Shown one piece after another: positions 1-6,250 of a DNA stretch of 8,573 nucleotides. Location: positions 1 to 8,573 of the forward strand of contig JABIQF010000198.1 of the NCBI GenBank assembly GCA_018668095.1. The letters run 5' to 3'. Position 1 is the stretch's first letter, and each line of letters starts with the position of its first letter. The stretch is from Cellvibrionales bacterium (lineage in GTDB: Bacteria; Pseudomonadota; Gammaproteobacteria; Pseudomonadales; UBA7434). Under the pieces are notes generated by a model that was given only the letters and a program-made list of their open reading frames with translations, was not told where the DNA came from and ran no database searches. A program made the position numbers and the translations under genes.

Positions 1-114
1 CACTCACACCGCGGCAATATGCCACTTTATGAGCCCTTAGGGCTTATTCGCTTAGCCGATAAGCTAAAACGGCTTTTCGATGATGTTAACTCCCCTTTTG
101 GGAGTGTCGTTTAG
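1..114 (+). CDS. possible C-terminal end of an upstream gene (partial)
   Basis: Reading from base 1, frame 1 stays open to a TAG at 112-114 and encodes 37 residues ending in NSPFGSVV. The internal stretch IRLADKLKRLFDD looks like an ordinary amphipathic helix. There is one internal ATG at 19. The T-run of a hairpin structure begins five bases after the stop, which fits the end of a gene followed by its terminator. I do not recognise the protein. The frame is short enough to be open by chance and overlaps the hairpins, so it may not be coding. Confidence 0.25.
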   Translation, partial: HSHRGNMPLYEPLGLIRLADKLKRLFDDVNSPFGSVV

Positions 115-125
115 CGCCGTTTTTT
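66..125 (+). terminator. candidate intrinsic terminator upstream of cysI
   Basis: AAAACGGC at 66-73 can pair with GCCGTTTT at 116-123. Inside this outer stem, ACTCCC (89-94) pairs with GGGAGT (100-105) around a CTTTT loop. The structure ends in six T at 120-125. Nested stems with a T-run suggest termination of a transcript coming from the left. The outer loop is long for a classical terminator, so it could instead be a leader structure. Two smaller inverted repeats lie just upstream: AGCCC/GGGCT (32-36/40-44) and GCTTAT/ATAAGC (42-47/59-64). Confidence 0.4.
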
Positions 126-235
126 GGTAAAGTAGCGCGCCTTTTTCTACTAACGGGTCTTTTTTATTGAGAGTGACGCTTTTTAAGCCCTCACCCGCAA
201 TAAACCTAACCAACAGCACGCGAAAAACCGCCAAT

Positions 236-1891
236 ATGTATATATACGATCAACATGACCGACAAATGCTCAATGAGCGCGTTGCCCAGTTTCGTGGCCA
301 AACCGACCGCTTTTTGGCCGGCGAGCTCAGCGAATCTGAGTTTTTGCCGCTGCGCCTTCAAAATGGCCTCTATATTCAACGCCTCGCACCTATGTTACGC
401 GTGGCTGTGCCTTATGGACTTTATAACACCGCGCAATTACGCAAACTTGCTCATATTGCTCGCCATTACGATAAAGGCTATATCCACGTTTCTACCCGTC
501 AGAACTTTCAGCTCAACTGGCCACGCTTAGAAGATGTGCCCGATATCCTCGAAGAACTCGCAACTGTCGATATGCACGCGATTCAAACTAGCGGTAACTG
601 TATTCGTAATACGACTACCGATCAGTATGCCGGCGTTGCCATTGATGAAATCGAAGATCCACGACCTTGGTGTGAGCTCATTCGTCAATGGTCGACCTTT
701 CATCCAGAATTCGCCCTACTGCCGCGTAAATTTAAAGTGGCTGTATGTGCAACCGAAGAAGATCGTGCTGCCTTTAAGTTTCATGATATTGGTGTTGAGC
801 TTGTTCACAATAATGAAGGCCATACGCGCTTTCATATTCATGTCGGTGGCGGCTTGGGTCGTACACCGGTTATTAGCCAGCTAATTAAACGTGATTTACA
901 TTGGCAGCATTTAATTACTTATCTCGAAGCGGTATTGCGCGTTTATAACCAACTAGGTCGTCGCGATAACAAATACAAAGCGCGTATTAAGATATTAGTC
1001 AAAGCCATGGGCGCAGAAGCTTTTGCCGCACGTGTTGATCAAGAGTGGCAAAAAATTAAAGATGATGACAATACATTATCTGAAGATGCGGTAAATCGTG
1101 TTCAAGCTTTTTTCGCACCGCCAAACTATGAAGTGTTAGATGACTCATCATGTAATCGTGAGCTCGCTTCGCAGCGCTTAGACAATAATGATTTTGGTCG
1201 CTGGTTAGATAAAAACGTTCAGCCGCATCAAAAAGATGGCTATGCCATTGTTAACTTGGCGTTAAAACCTACGGGAATAGCCCCTGGTGATATTACCGAC
1301 TTACAAATGGAAGCGGTTGCTGATCTTGCCGATCAATATTCTGGCGGCCTTCTACGTAATACGCACCAGCAAAACATTGTGTTAGCCGACGTAAAGAAAA
1401 CCGATTTATTTGCACTGTGGCAGCGCTGTGATGAATTAAAACTGGCGACGCCAAACTTGGGTTATTTATCTGATCCTATTTGCTGTCCGGGTGGCGACTA
1501 CTGTGCGCTAGCCAATGCTAAATCGATTCCCATTGCCGAAGCGATTCAACGTCAATTTGATGATATCGATTACCTCTACGATCTTGGCCCTATTGATCTC
1601 AATATTTCAGGCTGCATGAATGCCTGTGGCCATCATCATGTGGGTCATATTGGTATTTTAGGTGTGGACAAAAAAGGCCGTGAGTTTTATCAAATATCCT
1701 TAGGTGGCAATATGGGCCGCGAAGCCTCTATAGCAAAAATTCTTGGACCATCCTTTGGGCCAGAAGAAGTGCCTACCGTTATTGAAAAAGTGCTAGACGT
1801 TTTTGTTAAGCACCGACATCCCGAAGAACAGTTTATCGACACTTACCGCCGCGTTGGCATCGATCCCTTTAAGGAATATGTCTATGCCTGA
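236..1891 (+). CDS. cysI: assimilatory sulfite reductase hemoprotein (nitrite/sulfite reductase family)
   Basis: Encodes a 551-residue cytoplasmic siroheme and 4Fe-4S reductase that should carry out the six-electron reduction of sulfite to sulfide for cysteine synthesis. The N-terminal ferredoxin-like half contains RLQNGLYIQRLAPMLRV (about 40-56), STRQNFQLNWP (86-96) and TSGNCIRNTTTD (118-129). The cluster/siroheme cysteines are visible as CX5C (C417, C423) and CX3C (C460, C464, in SGCMNACGHHH). Length and sequence agree with the Pseudomonas-type CysI along its whole length as I recall it. The frame stays open upstream to a TTG at 167, but family members begin with an MY-[IV]-YD-type N-terminus, so ATG 236 is chosen. 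No clear Shine-Dalgarno sequence precedes it. The downstream DUF934 gene overlaps its stop. Sulfite rather than nitrite is preferred as substrate because of the DUF934 partner. Confidence 0.93.
   Translation: MYIYDQHDRQMLNERVAQFRGQTDRFLAGELSESEFLPLRLQNGLYIQRLAPMLRVAVPYGLYNTAQLRKLAHIARHYDKGYIHVSTRQNFQLNWPRLEDVPDILEELATVDMHAIQTSGNCIRNTTTDQYAGVAIDEIEDPRPWCELIRQWSTFHPEFALLPRKFKVAVCATEEDRAAFKFHDIGVELVHNNEGHTRFHIHVGGGLGRTPVISQLIKRDLHWQHLITYLEAVLRVYNQLGRRDNKYKARIKILVKAMGAEAFAARVDQEWQKIKDDDNTLSEDAVNRVQAFFAPPNYEVLDDSSCNRELASQRLDNNDFGRWLDKNVQPHQKDGYAIVNLALKPTGIAPGDITDLQMEAVADLADQYSGGLLRNTHQQNIVLADVKKTDLFALWQRCDELKLATPNLGYLSDPICCPGGDYCALANAKSIPIAEAIQRQFDDIDYLYDLGPIDLNISGCMNACGHHHVGHIGILGVDKKGREFYQISLGGNMGREASIAKILGPSFGPEEVPTVIEKVLDVFVKHRHPEEQFIDTYRRVGIDPFKEYVYA
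1871..1875 (+). promoter_or_regulatory. ribosome binding site of the DUF934 gene, inside cysI
   Basis: AAGGA lies eight bases before ATG 1884 and only two before the in-frame ATG 1878. This decides the start in favour of 1884. The site lies within the last codons of cysI, so translation of the two genes is probably coupled. Confidence 0.6.
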
Positions 1892-2420
1892 TTTATCTGA
1901 GCTAAACCAATCATCTGAGTTAAGTAAGTCATCAAACTTAATTAAAGATAATCAAATTGTCGATAACGACTGGCAGATTATTGCTAAAGATGCCGACTTT
2001 TCGATTGATAATGCCAGCGGCCAACTATTGCTACCGTTAGCACTGTGGTTAGAGCATGCTGAGCAACTTAAAAACAGCAAGACCATAGGTGTTTGGTTAG
2101 ACAGCGATGAAAGCCCAGAGCCGTTAGAGACGCTTTGTGAGTCTATTCCTGTTATTGGTGTTAACTTCCCTGTGTTTGCTGATGGGCGCGGCTATTCATA
2201 TGCCCGTACTCTTCGTGATTACTATCATTACTCAGGTGATCTTCGCGCTATTGGCGATGTACTGCATGACCAAATGTATTTTTATAAACGTTGTGGCTTT
2301 AGCAGCTACTTAATTCGTGAAGATGCCAATGCCGAAAAAGCCCTAGCAGGCCTAAACGACTTTAGTGCCGATTACCAAGCCGGCAGCGACGAAGGCAAAC
2401 CCATTTTCCATAAGCGCTAA
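1884..2420 (+). CDS. DUF934 family protein, sulfite reductase partner
   Basis: Encodes 178 residues of the DUF934 family. Pseudomonas carries a close relative directly after its cysI, annotated only as a putative oxidoreductase linked to sulfite reduction. No signal peptide or membrane segment is visible, so it should be cytoplasmic. Family landmarks are LLPLALWLEH (49-58), GVWLDSDE (69-76), FADGRGYSYAR (98-108) and GDVLHDQMYFYKRCGF (124-139). The C-terminus ends in a short basic tail like its relatives. The first 20 or so residues are rich in Ser, Leu, Asn and Glu and look longer than in the Pseudomonas protein. The gene overlaps the end of cysI by eight bases, so the two form one transcription unit. 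The biochemical role is unproven; an accessory or electron-transfer role in sulfite reduction is inference from context. Confidence 0.88.
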   Translation: MPDLSELNQSSELSKSSNLIKDNQIVDNDWQIIAKDADFSIDNASGQLLLPLALWLEHAEQLKNSKTIGVWLDSDESPEPLETLCESIPVIGVNFPVFADGRGYSYARTLRDYYHYSGDLRAIGDVLHDQMYFYKRCGFSSYLIREDANAEKALAGLNDFSADYQAGSDEGKPIFHKR

Positions 2421-2425
2421 ACTCA

Positions 2426-2473
2426 TATTGAAATACGTATTGAAACACCTATTGAAAAGCATATTGAAACACA
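2426..2473 (+). repeat. 12-bp tandem repeat, four units
   Basis: Four consecutive 12-base units, each beginning TATTGAAA, start at 2426, 2438, 2450 and 2462. Their last four bases vary (TACG, CACC, AGCA, CACA). A degenerate fifth unit (TAGTGTAAAAAT) follows at 2474-2485. The array begins five bases after the DUF934 stop. One frame through it is open and would read (I/V/L)-L-K-X repeatedly up to a TAA at 2479-2481, but nothing indicates that it is translated. Confidence 0.85.
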
Positions 2474-2496
2474 TAGTGTAAAAATATCACGCCTTC

Positions 2497-2520
2497 GCAG
2501 CCAATTTTCATTATGGCTGC
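2497..2520 (+). repeat. inverted repeat before the antiporter gene
   Basis: GCAGCCA (2497-2503) and TGGCTGC (2514-2520) form a perfect seven-base-pair stem with a ten-base AT-rich loop. No T-run follows on either strand, so a classical intrinsic terminator is unlikely. It could end the cysI transcript by another route, or shape the leader of the antiporter mRNA. Confidence 0.45.
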
Positions 2521-2547
2521 AACAGGTGATGATAGTATGATGGACCT

Positions 2548-3717
2548 ATGGAAACCGAAACACTGACATTCTCTTTTTTTCTTATCTTTAGCGGTGCTGC
2601 TGCACTCGCTTCTTTTGCTCTGTATACCCGCCAGCCACTTATTATTGCCTACATTATGTTGGGCGCATTAATAGGCCCCTATGGCTTAGCGTTAGTCACT
2701 GACATTGAACTGCTCGAAGAAAGCGGCCATATAGGCATTATCTTCTTACTTTTTTTATTAGGCCTCGATATGCAGCCGCAAGCCCTGGTGGCAGTGGCTA
2801 AAAAAGCCACGCTCGTCGCATTGGCCAGCTCTAGTTTATTTGCCCTTATTGGTTTTGGTATCGCATCGCTGTTTGGCTTTGGCACCATAGAATCGGTAGT
2901 GGTTGGTGCGGCAATGATGTTTTCTAGCACTATTATAAGTATCAAGCTTTTACCCACCACCATGCTGCACCATAAACATACCGGCGAATTAATTATCGGC
3001 TTATTGTTAATTCAAGATTTACTGGCGATTTTTGTCTTAATCGTTTTACTCAGTAGCGACTCAGGTGAATTCAACATTAACCAACTGGGTTTAGCCTTAG
3101 TCAGCCTTCCCCTGCTCGCCGCGGCCGCTTTTATTACCGTCAAATATGTATTGCTGCGTTTAATTCAGCGCTTTGATCGCTTTCAAGAATATATATTTTT
3201 ATTGGCCATTGGCTGGTGTTTGGGTATGGCAGAAGCCGCCATTGCTGTTGGCTTATCCGCTGAAATCGGTGCTTTTATTGCCGGCATTACACTCGCAACC
3301 AGCCCTATTTCACAATACATTGCGATTAACTTAAAACCGTTAAGAGACTTTTTCTTAATTTTGTTTTTCTTTGCCTTAGGTGCAAGGTTCGATTTAACTC
3401 TGCTTGCCGATATTTTATTACCCGCCCTAATACTCGCCGTTATTATGACTAGCTTAAAGCCTGTGATTTTCCGCAGCTTATTACAAGGTATGGATGAGCA
3501 TCGTGATTTAGCGTGGAGTGTTGGTTTTAGATTGGGGCAGAACAGCGAATTCTCACTGCTTATTGCCTATGTTGCTGCGGGCACATTATTAATTGGCAAA
3601 GAGGCTTCTCATTTAATTCAAGCCACAGCCATACTGACGTTTTTAATCTCTACGTATATTGTTATCTTTAATTTCCCTACCCCTATCGCAACATCCGATA
3701 AGCTACGACGCGATTAA
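2548..3717 (+). CDS. monovalent cation:proton antiporter, CPA2 (KefB/KefC-like) family, membrane domain only
   Basis: Encodes a 389-residue inner membrane protein, hydrophobic almost throughout and with roughly a dozen transmembrane segments, expected to exchange K+ or Na+ for protons. Family features are GPYGLALV near residue 43, FLLFLLGLDM near 66-75, the QD pair at 156-157 in LLLIQDLLA (the usual ion-binding region), the LKPLRDFFLILFFFALG segment and GQNSEF at 330-335, matching GQGSEF of KefC. It stops after the membrane domain: there is no C-terminal TrkA-N/RCK nucleotide-binding domain, as KefB and KefC have, making it much shorter than those proteins (about 600 residues). An in-frame TAG at 2533-2535 leaves ATG 2548 as the first possible start. 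No good ribosome binding site lies at normal spacing; AGGTGA (2524-2529) is better placed for a short frame starting at 2537. Substrate ion is not decided by the sequence. Confidence 0.87.
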   Translation: METETLTFSFFLIFSGAAALASFALYTRQPLIIAYIMLGALIGPYGLALVTDIELLEESGHIGIIFLLFLLGLDMQPQALVAVAKKATLVALASSSLFALIGFGIASLFGFGTIESVVVGAAMMFSSTIISIKLLPTTMLHHKHTGELIIGLLLIQDLLAIFVLIVLLSSDSGEFNINQLGLALVSLPLLAAAAFITVKYVLLRLIQRFDRFQEYIFLLAIGWCLGMAEAAIAVGLSAEIGAFIAGITLATSPISQYIAINLKPLRDFFLILFFFALGARFDLTLLADILLPALILAVIMTSLKPVIFRSLLQGMDEHRDLAWSVGFRLGQNSEFSLLIAYVAAGTLLIGKEASHLIQATAILTFLISTYIVIFNFPTPIATSDKLRRD

Positions 3718-3741
3718 TTACAGCTAATTCAAACAACCCAT

Positions 3742-3784
3742 TTAGCTAAGCATTCGTTTAATTCAGTATCCGCTTAGCTAAGCG
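3742..3784. repeat. paired palindromes between convergent genes, possible bidirectional terminator
   Basis: CGCTTAGCTAAGCG at 3771-3784 is a perfect 14-base palindrome covering the aceK stop codon (3778-3780). TTAGCTAAGC at 3742-3751 repeats its core and can pair with GCTTAGCTAA at 3772-3781 as a ten-base-pair stem with a 20-base loop. The position between the 3' ends of the antiporter gene and aceK suggests transcription termination in both directions, though there is no strong T-run on either side. Confidence 0.45.
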
Positions 3785-5517
3785 TCAATACGCTTAAAAC
3801 GCTTTTGACGTCGATAAGGAAACACATCGGTCACATAGCCATCAGCAATTTTTTGCTGCAAGCCCTGCCAAAAAAGATAGTCATAAATATCGGCATGCAA
3901 CTGGTTAAACACGCGCTTGGCTTTTGGATTACCGGTAAAAAACAATCGAAACTCTTCAGGAAATATATCGTTATCTTTGACATCGAACCAAGCGCCCGCA
4001 GCCATCTCTTCCTCATCGGTTCGGGCTTCAGGAATTTTTCTAAAATTACATTCTGCTAACGGGCATATCTCATCATAATCATAAAAAACAACACGACCAT
4101 GACGAGTCACCCCAAAGTTTTTTAACAACATATCACCAGGAAATATATTGGCAGCAGCCAATTGCTTAATGGCATTACCGTATTCATCAATCGCACTGTA
4201 AGTGCTACCATCATCGGCATTCGGCAAATACAAATTCAGCGGCACCATTTTACGCTCAACATAAACATGCTTAAGAATAAGTGCATTGCCCGAAGTCTGG
4301 ACCATAGAAGGCACTTCTTTATAAAGCTCTTCTAGCATTTCATCAGAAAAGCGACGCTTATCAAACGCCAAATATTTAAACTCCTGAACATCGGCCATTC
4401 GTCCAGCACGATCTGACGATTTAACCATACTGTATTTTTCTTCTACCTGTTTACGCGTCATATCCTTTGGTGGTGTAAAGCGATCTTTAATGACCTTATA
4501 AACATAATCAAAATCGGGCAAGGTAAACACCAACATAACCATGCCTTTAATGCCGGGCGCAGGGTTATATTTTTGCTCAACAGGAATTTGCTTAGTAAAC
4601 GAAACCGCGTATTGATAAAAAGCCGTTTTGCCATGTTTAGCAAAACCGATAGAGGTAAATAACTCAAAAATTTCTTTATGCGGCATCATACGTTTTAAAA
4701 CCGCAACATATTGCGCAGGGTTTAGCGTACTCACCATAAAATAAGAACGCGTAAAACTGAAAATCATACTAATTTCATCGCTGCCCAAAATAACTGCATC
4801 GACATACACTTCCCCTTTTTCGTTATGCATAAAAGGCAGTGCAATCGGAATAATTTCATCGGGCAAATCAATATAACCAATTAAATAAGCGCCTTTATTT
4901 CTAAAGAACACATGCTCAATAACCTTAATTGAAATACTGCCCTCAGCCGGCCTTACATCGGCAAAAAATTCCACCACACGCTGCACAATACGATTGACAT
5001 CGCGATCAATATCTTCATAAGGGATTTGAAACTGAAAGCGCTCAAGCATTTCTCGTACAGTTTTTTGCAAACCTAAATTGTATTCAAAGCTAATTAAAAT
5101 ATCATCGGCAGCAACGGCTTTAGGATCTAACGCTTTAACACCTGCAAATACACTGGTATTTCGTATAGCAATATGACCAAAAACACGATTAAACACCGAG
5201 TTAAAAAATGATTCAGCGATTAAGTGATTAGAATGGTCACTTATCATTTCTGCATAGCGTAATTTAACCTGAGCCCAGGCGTCTTTGTTTTGAAGGTTGT
5301 CACCAGCAATATCACGGCAGTGCTGCTCAGCATAACCCACTCGCTCACGGTAAACGGTAAGGCGCAAACGCATAGCAGCATGAACCTCATGCCATTGCGC
5401 TTGTTCAAAACGCCCTTGCGCACCATTAGTCACATCCATAAAGTCGGCAAACATTGCCTCAAACCCTTGTAAGATGCTTTTGGCTATCGCGTCAGGTAAA
5501 TTCATATTGGCTACCAT
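3778..5517 (-). CDS. aceK: isocitrate dehydrogenase kinase/phosphatase
   Basis: Encodes 579 residues, almost the length of the Escherichia coli enzyme (578). AceK phosphorylates and inactivates isocitrate dehydrogenase, and removes the phosphate again, steering isocitrate to the glyoxylate shunt. The ATP-binding motif APGIKGM is at 320-326. K341 (in YKVIKDRF) and D376 (in RMADVQEF) line up with the E. coli ATP-binding Lys336 and catalytic Asp371 with a constant offset of five, so the protein looks intact and active. The N-terminal regulatory half has the family sequence ARFEQAQWHE-like start (GRFEQAQWHEVHAAMRLRL). The late motif VVFYDYDEICPL provides the metal-binding acidic residues. The start is ATG 5517; ATG 5505 (residue 5) is an alternative and neither has a strong Shine-Dalgarno sequence. 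It lies 57 bases after rraA with no terminator visible between, so both may share a transcript. Confidence 0.95.
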   Translation of the reverse strand: MVANMNLPDAIAKSILQGFEAMFADFMDVTNGAQGRFEQAQWHEVHAAMRLRLTVYRERVGYAEQHCRDIAGDNLQNKDAWAQVKLRYAEMISDHSNHLIAESFFNSVFNRVFGHIAIRNTSVFAGVKALDPKAVAADDILISFEYNLGLQKTVREMLERFQFQIPYEDIDRDVNRIVQRVVEFFADVRPAEGSISIKVIEHVFFRNKGAYLIGYIDLPDEIIPIALPFMHNEKGEVYVDAVILGSDEISMIFSFTRSYFMVSTLNPAQYVAVLKRMMPHKEIFELFTSIGFAKHGKTAFYQYAVSFTKQIPVEQKYNPAPGIKGMVMLVFTLPDFDYVYKVIKDRFTPPKDMTRKQVEEKYSMVKSSDRAGRMADVQEFKYLAFDKRRFSDEMLEELYKEVPSMVQTSGNALILKHVYVERKMVPLNLYLPNADDGSTYSAIDEYGNAIKQLAAANIFPGDMLLKNFGVTRHGRVVFYDYDEICPLAECNFRKIPEARTDEEEMAAGAWFDVKDNDIFPEEFRLFFTGNPKAKRVFNQLHADIYDYLFWQGLQQKIADGYVTDVFPYRRQKRFKRIDA

Positions 5518-5574
5518 CGTTAATTACATGCTTTAAGGCTATCTTATATTCTGACAAAACGGATTCAATTAAAC

Positions 5575-6069
5575 TTACTGTAATACATTTTTCTCAGATA
5601 CTAAAATGCCACTTTCATCGGCGTATAAATAATGATCGGGTGAAAACACAGTGCCTGCAAAGGTGACTGGAACATCCAATGAACCCTTACCTGCCTTCAC
5701 GGTTTTTCGGGGTATAGCAGCAATAGCCATAACGCCTATAGTCATAGACGCAATAATTTCTACATCACGCAAGCAGCCATTAATCACAATACCCGCCCAA
5801 CCATTTTTAAATGCTGCCGCAGCCAGTTGATCACCCAGCAATGAACAACGCATAGATGCGCCACCATCAACCACTAACACGCGGCCTAAGCCTGGCGACT
5901 TAACTTGCTGCGCTACTAAGGAATTATCTTCAAAGCATTGTACCGTGCTAATACTGCCATAAAAATTTCTAATGGCACCGTAATGCGACAATAGCGGCTC
6001 AACCACTTGCATATCGGCTTCATGTTGATCACAAAGATCTGGCGTAGATATAACGGTTTTATCTGACAC
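5575..6069 (-). CDS. rraA: RraA family protein (RNase E activity regulator / HMG aldolase-like)
   Basis: Encodes a 164-residue cytoplasmic protein of the RraA fold, matching family length. Motifs: TPDLCD at 9-14, VVEPLLSHYG at 22-31, CFEDNSLV at 45-52, VLVVDGGASMR at 64-74, GDQLAAAAFKNGWAG at 79-93, GCLRD at 98-102 and YADESGILVS at 150-159. D80, R101 and D102 form the D-X20-R-D motif linked to 4-hydroxy-4-methyl-2-oxoglutarate aldolase and oxaloacetate decarboxylase activity; as I recall it, E. coli RraA has Ala and Gln in place of the two Asp. Either an enzymatic or an RNase E-inhibitor role is possible. The start is GTG 6069: an in-frame TAA at 6088-6090 excludes anything longer, and GGCAGG sits at normal spacing. 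It follows aceA on the same strand but is separated from it by a terminator, and may be co-transcribed with aceK. Confidence 0.88.
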   Translation of the reverse strand: MSDKTVISTPDLCDQHEADMQVVEPLLSHYGAIRNFYGSISTVQCFEDNSLVAQQVKSPGLGRVLVVDGGASMRCSLLGDQLAAAAFKNGWAGIVINGCLRDVEIIASMTIGVMAIAAIPRKTVKAGKGSLDVPVTFAGTVFSPDHYLYADESGILVSEKNVLQ

Positions 6070-6074
6070 GGTAA

Positions 6075-6080
6075 CCTGCC
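6075..6080 (-). promoter_or_regulatory. ribosome binding site supporting the GTG start of rraA
   Basis: On the minus strand GGCAGG ends five bases before GTG 6069. Together with the in-frame stop just upstream it fixes the non-ATG start. Confidence 0.5.
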
Positions 6081-6124
6081 TATTTATTTATCTATTTATC
6101 TATCTATCTATTTATCTATTTATC
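6081..6124. repeat. TAT(T/C) tetranucleotide repeat, eleven units
   Basis: Eleven uninterrupted tetranucleotides, each TATT or TATC, run from 6081 to 6124. A decayed continuation (AATC, TATT, then TAGATATATTTATC) extends to about 6147. On the minus strand this is a GATA/AATA tract ending directly beside the ribosome binding site of rraA, so it forms part of the leader or promoter spacer of that gene. Confidence 0.85.
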
Positions 6125-6164
6125 AATCTATTTAGATATATTTATCTAGTTAACATTTAATACT

Positions 6165-6184
6165 TATGGCTAGTTTAAGCCATA
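6165..6184. repeat. inverted repeat next to the aceA terminator
   Basis: TATGGCT (6165-6171) and AGCCATA (6178-6184) form a perfect seven-base-pair inverted repeat around a six-base centre. It directly adjoins the T-run of the aceA terminator and precedes the AT-rich stretch in which the rraA promoter should lie. It could be an operator for rraA or a second hairpin behind the terminator. Confidence 0.4.
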
Positions 6185-6224
6185 AAAAAACCGGACTGAC
6201 ACATCACTGTCCATCCGGTTTTTT
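6184..6224 (-). terminator. intrinsic terminator of aceA
   Basis: CCGGA (6191-6195) pairs with TCCGG (6214-6218). The flanking A-run (6184-6190) and T-run (6219-6224) extend the stem and give a T-run on both strands. An inner GGAC/GTCC pairing (6193-6196/6209-6212) is an alternative. It starts 27 bases after the aceA stop in the direction of transcription, so it should end the aceA message and separate it from rraA. The symmetry would also allow termination in the + direction. Confidence 0.85.
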
Positions 6225-6250
6225 CGATTGAGTAAAATAAATCCAATTAG

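Noticed and set aside
167..235. Longer cysI starting at TTG 167, adding 23 residues
   Set aside because: The added residues have no match to the family N-terminus, whereas MYIYDQHDRQ at 236 does, and TTG 167 has no ribosome binding site.
1803..1883. Longer start of the DUF934 protein within cysI
   Set aside because: This stretch codes for the conserved C-terminus of CysI in another frame; the AAGGA site spaced eight bases from ATG 1884 sets the start.
2425..2481. Small Leu/Lys-rich peptide encoded through the 12-bp repeat
   Set aside because: Only TTG starts are available, there is no ribosome binding site, and the repeat itself explains the periodic sequence.
2497..2520. Intrinsic terminator of the cysI-DUF934 unit
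   Set aside because: The stem is good, but there is no T-run after it on either strand, so it is listed only as an inverted repeat.
2679..2963. 94-residue minus-strand frame inside the antiporter gene
   Set aside because: It is antisense to a strongly conserved membrane protein, has no family resemblance and no ribosome binding site worth noting.
5518..5574. Separate promoter or terminator between rraA and aceK
   Set aside because: The 57 bases show no stem with a T-run and no convincing -35/-10 pair.
6081..6147. CRISPR-like array
   Set aside because: The units are four bases long with no spacers; this is a simple sequence repeat.
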